Source of the DNA: Aulostomus chinensis
Taxonomy: Eukaryota > Chordata > Actinopteri > Syngnathiformes > Aulostomidae
DNA: 64,000 nt
Direction of reading: 5' to 3'
Assembly (NCBI GenBank): GCA_037954235.1
Contig: JBBMOA010000015.1
Location: 437,501-501,500, forward strand
In this document: piece after piece, positions 53,590 to 63,629 of the stretch
How positions within the stretch are numbered: the stretch's first letter is position 1
How the letters are laid out: every line of letters starts with the position of its first letter
Notes under the pieces: model-generated
Databases searched by the model: none
What the model saw: only the letters and a program-made list of their open reading frames with translations
Told to the model about the DNA's origin: nothing
Position numbers and translations under genes: made by a program

Positions 53590-56500
53590 GTGATGGTCAC
53601 TGTGTGGAAGAGGGAGGCGGAGAAGGCGGAGGTGCAGGAGCTCGGCTATCTGAGTGTCCTGCAGCAACGTGAACCAACACACACCTTCAGACACGACCTC
53701 AACACCTTCAAGGCTCAAGGTAACCCCCCCACACACACACACACACACACACACGCGCACACAAAATACTGCCCTTGAATAAGTTGTGCCCTTAATAAGG
53801 ACGGTTACCTTCTTCTGATTCTTTTAAATGATGCTTTTTTAAATCCTGCTGTTCAGGGAGTCCAGGTTCAAATGCTTTATTGTGTTATTTTGTATGTTTG
53901 CGGAAACCCAGAGACATTAATTCTTCTTCTGTGGTAGTAAACAGTTGACACAATGTAACATGATGGACGTCAAGTTCTGACAGGGTCGCCCACTGGCCTG
54001 CTTTAACACTCCACCCGTCTCGTCCGCAGTCAGCACCACCCTGACCGTCCTGCCACCTCCCTCCGTCCGCTGTAAGCAGATGACCGTCGCTGGGAGACAC
54101 CTGGCTGTCCTCAAAGGTAGGAGGTCGTCTGCCACTGCCTGCAACGGACAGCAGTCAGGAGGGATTCCGGAACTTTCTCAGAGCAGCTTTGATCAGGGAC
54201 GAACACAACCTTTGCCTCAGTGAGGACACGTTTTGTCTCTCGTGACAAAACACAGATATGAAGAGAAGAGTGAATACGAGCAGGCATAGACAGGACTTCA
54301 ACTTGATTTGTAGGTCCGTGTGAACATCTGGACCTCCACACGTCTGTAGGTTTCGTCCTTAAAAGCCTTAAAAACCAGGTGATTTACCATCACCCGAAGC
54401 TGTGGAAACACAAAATGTCCTCCTTCTTTTCGATACATGCGCTCTTATATTCACACACGTTTCTTATTTGTAGCGGGGAAAACAGATAGAGAACTTGCCT
54501 GTGTTCCGTTGCAGTGACTCATTCACGCCACACATAGGAAACTAGTGAGGGAACGTTTGTTCTTCCTCTCCGATGCGGCAGTGCTGAACGAATCCTCTCA
54601 GGAGGAGCTGAGTGTTCGAGATGTCCGGATCTTGCCCAACCTCAATGCCTCCTACCTTCCCATGATGCCGGATGGTTCCGTGCTGCTGGTGGACAACGTG
54701 TGGTGAGTACACTCGTGTTCGTGTGAAGGCGACATGCATGTTTCCGTGTCATGTTCTGCTATGTTGCATTTTGTATGTTACCTTCTGTTGTATGTTGTTC
54801 CGTGGCCGTTTCCATCAAACCGTCCTGGAGGGTTAAACCCCAACATAGAGCTGACACAATCAACTCCTTCTATTGAGTGTCAAGCGTCTTCATCAAAGAC
54901 GTCGTCCATGTGACTCCAGTCACTGCAGCTTCCTGTTCCTTGGTCAGATATCAAACATGGCCACCTCCTCACCATGGTAACCACTCAGTCTTCACAGTAA
55001 CCAAGTTTTGAGGGTTTTTTTTTTTTTACCACATATGAGGGGGTCTGGTGGACCCACTAGGGGGAGGACATCACCACGGTAAACAAACAGGTGCCGCTAC
55101 ACCTCATTGGACCTGAAACTGAATCCGACTCCGCCCCTCCACCATGTTGTTGAAAATCAGCCTCCTAGCTGTCAGACAGATGCGGTGGAGGTAGAAGTGG
55201 TTCGGTTGAGCTGGAGTCTTGACCTTTAACCCCGGTCTCTGTCTCACGAGGGTGTTGACTCCATTGGTCCTGGTGCGCTGTCTGATAAGTGAGACCCGAC
55301 CGCGTCCACCAGACTGAAGCTCGGGGTTTCTCTGCTGCTGGAACTCAGATCTGGTAGCAGTTCAGAAGTCATCCTGCTCTCTGGTTCTGGTTTTTGTGGG
55401 AGTGTTTTTTCCTCTGACTGTCTAACTGATCGGATGCGTCTCTTCTCCAGCCACCAGTCAGGTGAAGTCAGCATGACGTCTTTCTGCAGGGTGGACAACC
55501 CGGCTTGCCACTTTCCCAGCATGCTCAGTGCTTTGGAGGAGCAGGACTTCCTGTTCCAGCTGCACCTGAACGACATGCCGCAGGACGAGTCCAGTGAGGT
55601 GCGTTCTTGTTTGTGTGGCTGTCGTGAGTTTGAGTGATGAGGTTCATGGAGCTCAGTTTAATATCTGGAAGGACGTTTGCATGCTTTGCATCCTTGAGTC
55701 TGCTTCTGCTGGGAGGCTGGAGATGGAGGAGGTTGTCATGGTGATGAGGTGATGAGGCACTGAAACGCCCAACTCAGAAGTTAACATGGCCATGGGTTGC
55801 GTTGGCCAAAAGCCAATGGGACACTGAGGTATGCTAACATTTCCCACCCACTACCATTCGTTGTGCTAAGCAAACAAGCGTGGGTCTCCACTCCCAGGAG
55901 GCCTCCGTCTCTGGTTATGGCACACAATCAGAGACTTTGCTAAAAAGTTGATGTGTTTATTGAAAGCAAAAAATAAAAGTATGTGAGTCATAAATAAAAC
56001 TGTTTTTATCGAGACAACCAGTAACAATCGAGCCAAGTTTTGCAGAGAGTTAAAAATCAAAACAACTGATGTACATGTTGAGTGAAAGGTCGTCTGTCAC
56101 TGCTCCAATGAAAATGACAAGCTAAAGGCTAAAAGAGTTGACAACAGCAACACAAGTTGAATCCAGTTACACACAAAAAGCCCCACTGGCTAGAGGGGCG
56201 TGAACGCAATGTGTTGTCACAAAGTCCTAAAACTAGACTAAGTTATCAGTGTTGGACCTGAGTCAGTAAAACATCTTCACACTGCGCTTCCACTCAAGTC
56301 AGAAAGTGGGTTACAACCAAACCACCCGCCTGCTTCAACAGGCGTAGAACCAGCTGCCTGGCATGGAACCAGGAAGTACGACCTTGATGGGTCAGGGGCT
56401 CCTGCCTGACTCCTGGATGTTGATCTCTGCATGTTATTAGTAGGAACATCTCAATGGAGCAGGAATGGTCCCTGGTGTCAGGAGCCGGTGGTGGGCCAAC

Positions 56501-59500
56501 ACCCCGACTACGTCCCTTTCATGTCACTACACTGAACCGGAGGCTCTTCAGTCCATTTCACAACTCAAGAGGATTATAGCCTGATGGGGGACTGTCTCCT
56601 GACCACTGCTCATGTCGAGGAAGAAGCCAGAACCCCTTGCTAGGCCCGACCACCACCTCGCACTCCAGCACCCTGTTCATCATGTTGAGCTCTGGGAGTC
56701 TGGTCCTGATCCTGAGGGTCCAACGCAGCAGGACAGGAGCAGCAAGTTGTAGTTGGGGGTCCAGAAGGATTTAAGGAGCTGAGGGTTTCGGGAGGAATGG
56801 TGTCTTCTGGTGTTCAGGATTGTGTCTGCAGAGAGGTCTTCTTATGCAGCCCAGCAGCGATGTTGGTACATAGAGAGGTTGTTAGGGTTGGTGGATCACG
56901 GGTCGTCCAGCAGACCTGGATTACACCAGACCAGCTGGAGAGTTTCTGGGCAGTTTTAGCTGCCGTTAGCTATCAGTCTCCATTAGCGTCAAGCTAAATA
57001 TACGTGGCTGGATATTCCTGCATTCTAGAATCACAAAGAAATAATGGAGGGAAGAACAGCTTTGTGAGCAGAAGACTTCTGTTACTGAGTACTTGAAAAG
57101 AAAGAAGTGTGAAAGATATTCTAACATGTACTTCTACGTCAGATCCACCAGGAAACACCAGACCGGTGGATGTTGGAGGTTCAGGTCTACGTCAGATCCA
57201 CCAGTAAACACCAGACCGGTGGATGGTGGAGGTTCAGTTCTACGTCAGATCCACCAGTAAACACCAGACCGGTGGATGTTGGAGGTTCAGGTCTACGTCA
57301 GATCCACCAGTAAACACCAGACCGGTGGATGTTGGAGGTTCAGTTCTACATCAGATCCACCTGTAAACACCAGACCGGTGGATGTTGGAGGTTCAGGTCT
57401 ACGTCAGATCCACCAGTAAACACCAGACCGGTGGATGTTGGAGGTTCAGTTCTACATCAGATCCACCTGTAAACACCAGATCGGTGGATGATGGAGGTTC
57501 AGTTCTACATCAGATCCACCTGTAAACACCAGACTGGTGGATGATGGAGGTTCAGTTCTACATCAGATCCACCAGTAAACACCAGACCGGTGGATGGTGG
57601 AGGTTCAGTTCTACATCAGATCCACCAGTAAACACCAGACTGGTGGATGTTGGAGGTTCAGTTCTACATCAGATCCACCAGTAAACACCAGGATGGTGGA
57701 GGTTCAGTTCTACATCAGATCCACCAGTAAACACCAGACCGGTGGATGTTGGAGGTTCAGGTCTACGTCAGATCCACCAGTAAACACCAGACCGGTGGAT
57801 GTTGGAGGTTCAGTTCTACATCAGATCCACCTGTAAACACCAGACCGGTGGATGTTGGAGGTTCAGTTCTACGTCAGATCCACCAGTAAACACCAGACCG
57901 GTGGATGTTGGAGGTTCAGGTCTACGTCAGATCCACCAGTAAACACCAGACCGGTGGATGTTGGAGGTTCAGTTCTACATCAGATCCACCTGTAAACACC
58001 AGACCGGTGGATGATGGAGGTTCAGTTCTACATCAGATCCACCTGTAAACACCAGACTGGTGGATGATGGAGGTTCAGTTCTACATCAGTTGGTGGAGGT
58101 CATTAAAGGTCATTTGAGAATCAGAGCTGCTGGTCCCTCAGGTGCTGGTCCAGGTTTACCCACCTCATCTTACAACTACTTGGGTGGATGTTTGGTTTAT
58201 GACTGCACTGAGTTCCCTCCTGTACTTCATCTGTGTGTGTAACAACCCTTATTGTAATTATTTTGTGTACTTGTAGGGCCTGGAGGTTCCCTTAGTTGCT
58301 GTGCTGCAGTGGTCGACTCCCAAGATGCCTTTCACCAACTGTATCTACACCCACTACAGGTGCGCCCCAACAATCAGAGCAGACAACTCAACGTCTATCA
58401 CGTGTAGGGACCGGCGCTCAATGGCTCACGTGTGGGGTTCGGCGCTCAATGTCTCACGTGCAGGGACCGGCGCTCAATGTCTCACGTGCAGGGACTGGCG
58501 CTCAATGTCTCACATGCAGGGACTGGCGCTCAATGTCTCACGTGTAGGGACCGGCGCTTAATGTCTCACAGGTGTAGTGACCGGCGCTCAATGTCTCACA
58601 GGTGTAGTGACCGGCGCTCAATGTCTCACGTGTAGGGACCGGCGCTCAATGGCACACGTGTAGTGACCGGCGCTCAATGGCTCACGTGTAGGGACCGGCG
58701 CTCAATGTCTCACGTGTAGGGACCGGCGCTCAATGTCTCACGTGTAGGGACCGGCGCTCAATGGCTCACGTGTAGTGACCAGCGCTCAATGGCTCACAGG
58801 TGTAGTTACCGGCGCTCAATGTCTCACGCGTTGACTGTCTCATCATCACAACACGCAGGGACATAATCCGTCCGAGAAGAACTTTTCTGATCTTACGACC
58901 GGAACCTTCACGTCAGCTGATCAGCAGAACCAACAACTTCGATTTGAGGGACTGAGGGTGAAACAAAAGGAGGCGGGAACACAAACTCCCTGTTATGTGG
59001 TCCAGGGGATGATGTCATCAAACGCAAGCAACTGTTTTGACATTAAATTGATTAATGATGATTGTCTTTGATAGGTGATTGTTAGAGAGTCAGAGGGGCG
59101 TGGCTGAGGGGGGTCACAGAGGCAGCCCAGTGAGCATCAGAACCCCCCAGGCCGGTCACTGACACCCCCCACAGACCTGCAGCATCTTGTATCACCATCA
59201 TGTGTGTACAACAATGTCAGCGAGGAGGTGACCCCTCCCTCCTGTCACGTGTCCTGACCGCTATAAGCTGTTACTGATCTACTTCACCATATTGAAATTG
59301 ATACGCGGGTCCTTAGATGACCTCACAACTGCCTTCAGACGACAGCAGGTCGACTGCGCTGCACCGTCAGGCCAGACTCAGCACGCCATCCCAGAACTGC
59401 CGTGAGATCTGACCACATCCATGTTGATACATGCGGTGGAACGATCGCATGCCGTTTCCTGTCCATTTGCTTGATGAAAGAGGGCCAGCGTGTTGGTGAC

Positions 59501-62450
59501 CATCGCTGGAACTAATAAAATGGTCCAGGATCAGTCTGGAAAAGTCTTACCTTGCTGCCTGGGACGCCTCCTTGACTGTCCTGCTCCCTTCAGGCTGCCA
59601 AGTATCCGTCTGGACCGTCCCAGGTTCGTGATGACAGCCAGCTGCCCGAGCACCGTCCAGGTCAAGGAGCACTTCAAGGTCAAATATGTTCTGCTCAACA
59701 ATCTGCAGGACTTCCTGGCGGTTCGGCTGGTCTGGACTCCAGAGGGTCAGTTCTGATTATCCACCTTTCAGACTTGAGACGGTTTCCTCTGTGGCCGCTC
59801 CTGGCGAGCGCGTGTTCTCGATGCAGATCCAGTGTTGGTGTTGCTGAGTCGCTGTCGTGATGCGATTGTTCAGAGAACACCGCTGCTCCTCTGAGGGACG
59901 GCGACACTCGAAACCTCTCAAAAGAATCTTAGTATTGGTAGAAGAAATAGATTATTGATCAAATATTCAACATCCTGAAGAACGCTCACAGGAAGTTGCA
60001 GTTCATGTGAAAACAATTTTAAATGATTCAACACCCTTTGAACTTTTTAGATTAAAACATGTTGACATCATCACAAGGTTTTGTGGCCAAGGTGGGAATA
60101 TTCTCTGCTACCTGGGTGAGACCCCTCCACTGCTCCATTAACAGGTGTGTGTGTGTGTGTGTGTGTGTGTCTGTGCGCGTGTGTCTGTGCGTGTGTGTCT
60201 GTGTGTGTGCGCGTGTGTCTGTGCGTGTGTGTCTGTGCGTGTGTCTGCGTGTGTGTGTGCGTGTGTGTCTGCATGTGTGTGTGCGTGTGTGTCTGTGTGT
60301 GCATGGGTGTGCGTGTGTGTGTGTGTGCGTGTGTGTCTGTGTGTGTGTGTGCGTTTGTGCGTGCGTGTGTCTGTGTGTGTGTGTTTGTGTGTCTGTGCGT
60401 GCGTGTGTGTCTGTGTGTGTGTCTGTGTGTGTGCATGGGTGTGTGTGTGCGTGCGTCTGTGTGTGTGTTTGTGCGTGTGTGTGTGTCTATGCGTCTGTGT
60501 GCGTGTGTGTATGTGTGCATGTGTGTGTGTGCGTGTGTGTCTGTGCATGTGTGTGTATGTGTGTGTGTGCATGTGTGTGTCTGTGCGTGTGTGTCTGTGT
60601 GTGTGTTTGTGTGTCTGTGCGTGCGTGTGCGTGTCTGTGTGTGTGCGTCTGTGTGCCTGTGTGTCTGTGCGTGCGTGTGTGTGTGCGTGTGTGTCTGTGC
60701 ATGTGTGTGTCTGTGTGTGTGTGTGCGTGTGTCTGTGCATGTGTGTGTCTGTGTGTGCGCGTGTGTGTGTCTGTCTGTGCATGTGTGTCTGTGTGTGTGT
60801 TTGTGCATGTGTGTGTGTCTGCGTGCATGTGTCTGTGTGTGTGTGTTTGTGCATCTGTGTACGTGTGTGTCTGTGTGTGTCTGTGTGCGTGTGTCTGTGT
60901 GTGTGTCTATGCGACTGTGTGCGTGTGTGTATGTGTGCGTGTGTGTGTGTGTGCGTGTGTGTCTGTGCATGTGTGTGTCTGTGCATGTGTGTGTCATTGT
61001 GTGCGTGTGTGTGTGTCTGTCTGTGCATGTGTGTCTGTGTGTGTGTTTGTGCGTGTGTGTGTGTGTCTGCGTGCATGTGTCTGTGTGTGCGTGTCTGTGC
61101 GTGCGTGTGTGTCTGTGTGTGTGTTTGTGCGTGTGTGTGTCTGCGTGCGTGTGTGTGTCTGTGTGTGTGTTTGTGTGTCTGTGCGTGCGTGTATGTCTGT
61201 GCGTGTGTCTGTGTGTGTGTCTATGCGTCTGTGTGCGTGTGTGTACGTGTGCGTGTGTGTGTGCGTGTGTGTCTGTCCATGTGTGTGTCTGTGTGCGCGT
61301 GTGTGTCTGTGCATGTGTCTGTGTGCGTGTGTCTGTGCGTGCGTGTCTGTGCATGTGTGTGTCTGTGCATGTGTGCGCGTGTGCGTGTGTCTGTGTGTGT
61401 TTGTGTGTCTGTGCGTGCGTGTGCGTGTCTGTGTGTGTGCGTCTGTGTGCCTGTGTGTCTGTGTGCGTGTGTGTGTCTGTGCATGTGTATGTCTGTGCGT
61501 GTGTGTGTGCGTGTGTCTGTGCATGTGTGTGTCTGTGTGTGCGCGTGTGTGTCTGTCTGTGCATGTGTGTCTGTGTGTGTGTTTGTGCGTGTGTGTGTGT
61601 CTGCGTGCATGTGTCTGTGTGTGTGTGCGTGTGCGTCTGTGTGTGTGCGTGTCTGTGTGTGTGTGTGCGTGTGTGTCTGTGTGTGTGTTTGTGCGTGTGT
61701 GTGTGTCTGTGTGTGTGTTTGTGCGTGTGTGTGTGTCTGTGTGCATGTGTCTGTGTGCGTGTGCGTCTGTGTGAGTGTGTGTCTGCGTGTTTGTGCGTGC
61801 GTGTGTGTCTGTGTGTGTGTTTATGAGTGTGTGTGTGTCTGTGCGTGCGTGTGTGTCTATGTGCGTGTGTTTGTGCATGTGTGTGTCTGTGTGCGTGTGT
61901 CTGTGTGTGTGTTTGTGCATATGTGTGTCTGTGTGCGTTTGTGTGCGTGTGTGTCTGTGTGTGCGCGTGTCTGTGTCTGTGCGTGTGCATGTGTGTCTGT
62001 GTGTGTGTGTCTGTGTGCGTGTGTGTGTGCTTGCATGTGTGTCTGTGTTTGTGCATGTGTGTCTGTGTGTGTGTGTGACTGTGTGTGTGTGTCTGTGCGT
62101 GCGTGTGTGTCTGTGTCTGTATGTGTGTGTTTGTGCGTGTGTGTGTCTGTGCGTGCATGTGTGTGTGTCTGTGTGCGTGCGTGCGTGTGTCTGTGTGTGT
62201 GTTTGTGCGTGTGTGTCTGTGTGGTGTGTGTGTGTGCGTGTGTGTCTGTGCCTATGTGTGCTTGTGTGTGTGCGTGCGTGTGTGTGTGTGCGTGTGTGTG
62301 CGTGCATGTGTCCGTGTGTGTGTGACTGCGTGCGTGTGTGTCTGTGTTTGTGTGTGTGTGTGTGTGTCTGTGCGTGTGTGTCTGTGTGTGTGTGTGCGTG
62401 CGTGCGTGCGTTTGTGTGTGTGTCTGTGTGTGTGTGTGTGCGTGTGTGTG

Positions 62451-62481
<31 letters not shown>

Positions 62482-63629
62482 AGGTCGTGGGCAGGGTGAG
62501 GATGCGATGCTGGCGGCTGTGGTCTGTCACACCCCTCTGAGTAACCTGGGACACTGTCGTAAAGGCAGCACCCTGTCTTTCAGCGTGGCCTTCCAGATCC
62601 TCAGACCAGGACTGTACGAGGTACTGTTGGCTCCGACCAATCGGCTCTGCATTGATGAAGTTGCCGTGGTAACAGCGCGTGTGTCGATACCGACTAGCCT
62701 TGAGAAGCCACTCACGAGCATCAGTTGAAGGAGGGTCCTGTGGAGCGGCAGCATGAGAATGATAGCACACGCTTCTGGTGGGGGATTTGACTCAGTCAGG
62801 GTCCAGAGAGGAACCAGGCCAGTGGCAGGATGGCGAACCGTCCGTTACCCATGTAACCGAGATGACGGGATCAGATGAGCAGCAGGCGACGAGGAAACCT
62901 GCTGAAACCCTAAAGTCTCTTGAACAATTAACTATGCATGCAGGAAACTTGGACAAGATCATGGAGGCTGAAAATCGCGAAAATTGAATGACTGAGGTTT
63001 GTTTGGAAGCTGTAAAGAACAAAAAAGCTACCTCAAACAACAAAAGCGCAAACCGAATGACTTTGCATAGCTGAGTAGTTCAGGACTGCAGTCAGACTGC
63101 TGCTCCTCCCAGAGACTCCTCCTTCAAACACGTCCATCCTCTGAATGCCGGTTCGCAGGCAAACCTCAGACTCATCACTCGCGTTCTCTCTCTCTCCAGC
63201 TGAGTCAACACATGAAGCTGAAGCTCCAGTTCACCGCCTCAGTGGCCAACCCGCCGCCTGACGCCCGGCCGCTCTCACGTAAGAACTCAGCTTCTCTTTG
63301 TTCTGGTTTTAGTCATGAAGAACAATGCGACCTAATCACAAAGATTCATATTTTATGTTTCAAAATAAAAAATGACCCTGACTTCTCGTTGTCCATAATT
63401 TTCAAAATAATAAAAAAGAAACACCATCATTTTGCTCAGTGTGGCGTCGCCTCCATGTTGAGCTTCACTGAGTTGGTGGAGGACTTAAACCTGTCTTACT
63501 CTCCCATCACCACTCAGGGAAAAACAGCCCGTCCAGCCCGGCGGTACGGGACCTGCTGGACCGACACCAGGCCAGTCTGGGTCGATCCCAGTCCTTCTCC
63601 CACCAGCAGCCTCGCTCTCACATCATGAG
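50372..63629 (+). CDS. trappc14: TRAPP complex subunit 14 / microtubule-associated protein 11 (partial, lacks C-terminus)
   Basis: TRAPPC14 (MAP11, C7orf43) is a TRAPPII subunit tied to Rabin8 preciliary vesicle tethering and to microtubules; loss in humans causes microcephaly. Twelve coding exons join in phase for about 559 residues. The N-terminus is MESQCEYFMYFPAVPITD then RSHLYLGETVRFLLVLRCR. An acidic, low-complexity insert (about 65-177) has DEANEEGEEDY. Conserved blocks follow: LTDEVIFPLTVSLDKLP, VTVWKRE, LPNLNASYLPMMPDGSVLLV, VLQWSTPKMPF, LLNNLQDFLAVRLVWTPE, VVCHTPLSNLGHCRKGS, HMKLKLQFTASV and RHQASLGRSQSFSHQQP. The last ~45 codons lie beyond the right edge. The ATG at 50384 matches the human start; 50372 is an in-frame upstream ATG with good context. 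Confidence 0.95.
50692..50776 (+). mobile_element. 3' fragment of the SINE-like family at 9137-9512
   Basis: CCAGATGTCAGCTGGGATAG followed by GCTCCACCCCCGCGACCCTT, the conserved 3' part of the family. Confidence 0.75.
51210..51722 (-). mobile_element. 5'-truncated copy of the GC-rich retroposon, with 16-bp target duplication
   Basis: Body 51226-51706, minus orientation (starts as poly-T on the plus strand). Flanked by CTGATAACCAGTATTT at 51210-51225 and 51707-51722. Nearly identical to the 3' end of the 37864-40250 element, lacking its C-run near 40015. Confidence 0.92.
52185..52250. repeat. 12-bp tandem repeat CACGTCACTGAC, 5-6 copies
   Basis: Perfect direct repeats in trappc14 intron 1; the frame reads HVTD repeats but is intronic. 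Confidence 0.95.
52742..53079 (+). CDS. trappc14: trappc14 coding exon 2
   Basis: Tandem acceptor CCAGCAG, so the exon starts at 52742 or 52745; donor GTAGAG. Encodes the variable acidic region (NEEGEEDYIAAAEAAIAALG). Confidence 0.88.
53253..53348 (+). CDS. trappc14: trappc14 coding exon 3
   Basis: Acceptor CATGTCAG, donor GTCAGG. 32 codons: LTDEVIFPLTVSLDKLP. Confidence 0.95.
53522..53587. repeat. (GT)n microsatellite ending at trappc14 exon 4
   Basis: About 32 uninterrupted GT units, followed directly by GCAG and the exon. Confidence 0.97.
53590..53719 (+). CDS. trappc14: trappc14 coding exon 4
   Basis: Acceptor TGTGTGCAG at the end of a pure GT tract, donor GTAACC. Encodes VMVTVWKREAEKAEVQELGY onward. 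Confidence 0.94.
53720..54029. other. trappc14 intron 4
   Basis: Begins with a C-run and a short CA microsatellite (53730-53764). Otherwise nothing recognised. Confidence 0.5.
54030..54116 (+). CDS. trappc14: trappc14 coding exon 5
   Basis: Acceptor CGTCCGCAG, donor GTAGGA. Encodes VSTTLTVLPPPSVRCKQMTV. Confidence 0.94.
54117..54581. other. trappc14 intron 5
   Basis: Non-coding. Nothing recognised. Confidence 0.5.
54582..54702 (+). CDS. trappc14: trappc14 coding exon 6
   Basis: Acceptor ATGCGGCAG, donor GTGAGT. Encodes RILPNLNASYLPMMPDGSVL. Confidence 0.95.
54703..55450. other. trappc14 intron 6
   Basis: Non-coding. Nothing recognised beyond a T-run near 55017-55026. Confidence 0.5.
55451..55598 (+). 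CDS. trappc14: trappc14 coding exon 7
   Basis: Acceptor CTTCTCCAG, donor GTGCGT. Encodes CHQSGEVSMTSFCRV and ALEEQDFLFQLHL. Confidence 0.95.
55599..57127. other. trappc14 intron 7, left part
   Basis: Non-coding. Holds a single unit related to the camk2a 67-bp repeat (55826-55885) and an AT-rich stretch near 55940-56080. Confidence 0.5.
55826..55885. repeat. Single diverged copy of the 67-bp repeat unit
   Basis: Contains TTTCCCACCCACTACCATTC and GTTGTGCTAAGCAAACAAGC, aligning along most of the unit amplified at 11597-12945. Confidence 0.75.
57128..58088. repeat. 53-bp minisatellite, about 18 copies
   Basis: Unit contains AGATCCACCAGTAAACACCA, GACCGGTGGATG and TTGGAGGTTCAG. Variants alternate (TACGTC/TACATC, ACCAGT/ACCTGT, GTTGG/GATGG/GGTGG). 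One unit near 57680 lacks ACCGGTGG-type sequence. In trappc14 intron 7. Confidence 0.97.
58089..58276. other. trappc14 intron 7, exon-8 side
   Basis: Non-coding, unique sequence leading to the TTGTAG acceptor. Confidence 0.5.
58277..58359 (+). CDS. trappc14: trappc14 coding exon 8
   Basis: Acceptor TACTTGTAG, donor GTGCGC. Encodes GLEVPLVAVLQWSTPKMPFT and IYTHYR. Confidence 0.95.
58401..58838. repeat. 28/30-bp minisatellite with CACGTG cores, about 15 copies
   Basis: Unit CACGTGTAGGGACCGGCGCT followed by CAATGTCT; three copies are 30 bp with CACAGGTG. Starts about 40 bp after trappc14 exon 8. Confidence 0.96.
58839..59593. other. trappc14 intron 8, right part
   Basis: Non-coding. Nothing recognised. 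Confidence 0.45.
59594..59745 (+). CDS. trappc14: trappc14 coding exon 9
   Basis: Acceptor CCCTTCAG, donor GTCAGT. Encodes RLDRPRFVMTASCPS and LLNNLQDFLAVRLVWTPE. Confidence 0.95.
59746..60144. other. trappc14 intron 9 before the array
   Basis: Non-coding. Nothing recognised. Confidence 0.45.
60145..62483. repeat. GT-rich array, 2.3 kb, filling trappc14 intron 9 up to the acceptor
   Basis: Imperfect GT repeat with regular CTGTGC, CTGTGT, GTGCGT, GCATGT and TTGTGC interruptions. Larger segments repeat (for example 60590-60680 and 61390-61460), so it grew partly by segmental duplication. Open frames up to 726 codons on both strands (CVCV and HTHT) are compositional artefacts. Confidence 0.98.
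62484..62620 (+). CDS. trappc14: trappc14 coding exon 10
   Basis: Acceptor TGTGTGTAG at the end of the 2.3-kb GT array, donor GTACTG. Encodes AAVVCHTPLSNLGHCRKGST and FSVAFQILRPGLYE. Confidence 0.95.
62621..63199. other. trappc14 intron 10
   Basis: Non-coding. Nothing recognised. Confidence 0.5.
63200..63278 (+). CDS. trappc14: trappc14 coding exon 11
   Basis: Acceptor CTCTCCAG, donor GTAAGA. Encodes LSQHMKLKLQFTASVANPPP. Confidence 0.95.
63518..63629 (+). CDS. trappc14: trappc14 coding exon 12
   Basis: Acceptor CCACTCAG, donor GTACAA. Encodes SPSSPAVRDLLDRHQASLGR and SQSFSHQQPRSHIM. The following exon(s) are outside the window. Confidence 0.94.

Noticed and set aside
60059..62728. Frames up to 726 codons of CVCV or HTHT repeats
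   Set aside because: Translation of a GT/CA array; compositional artefact in trappc14 intron 9. The same applies to 30630-31540, 3872-4287 and 28689-28945.
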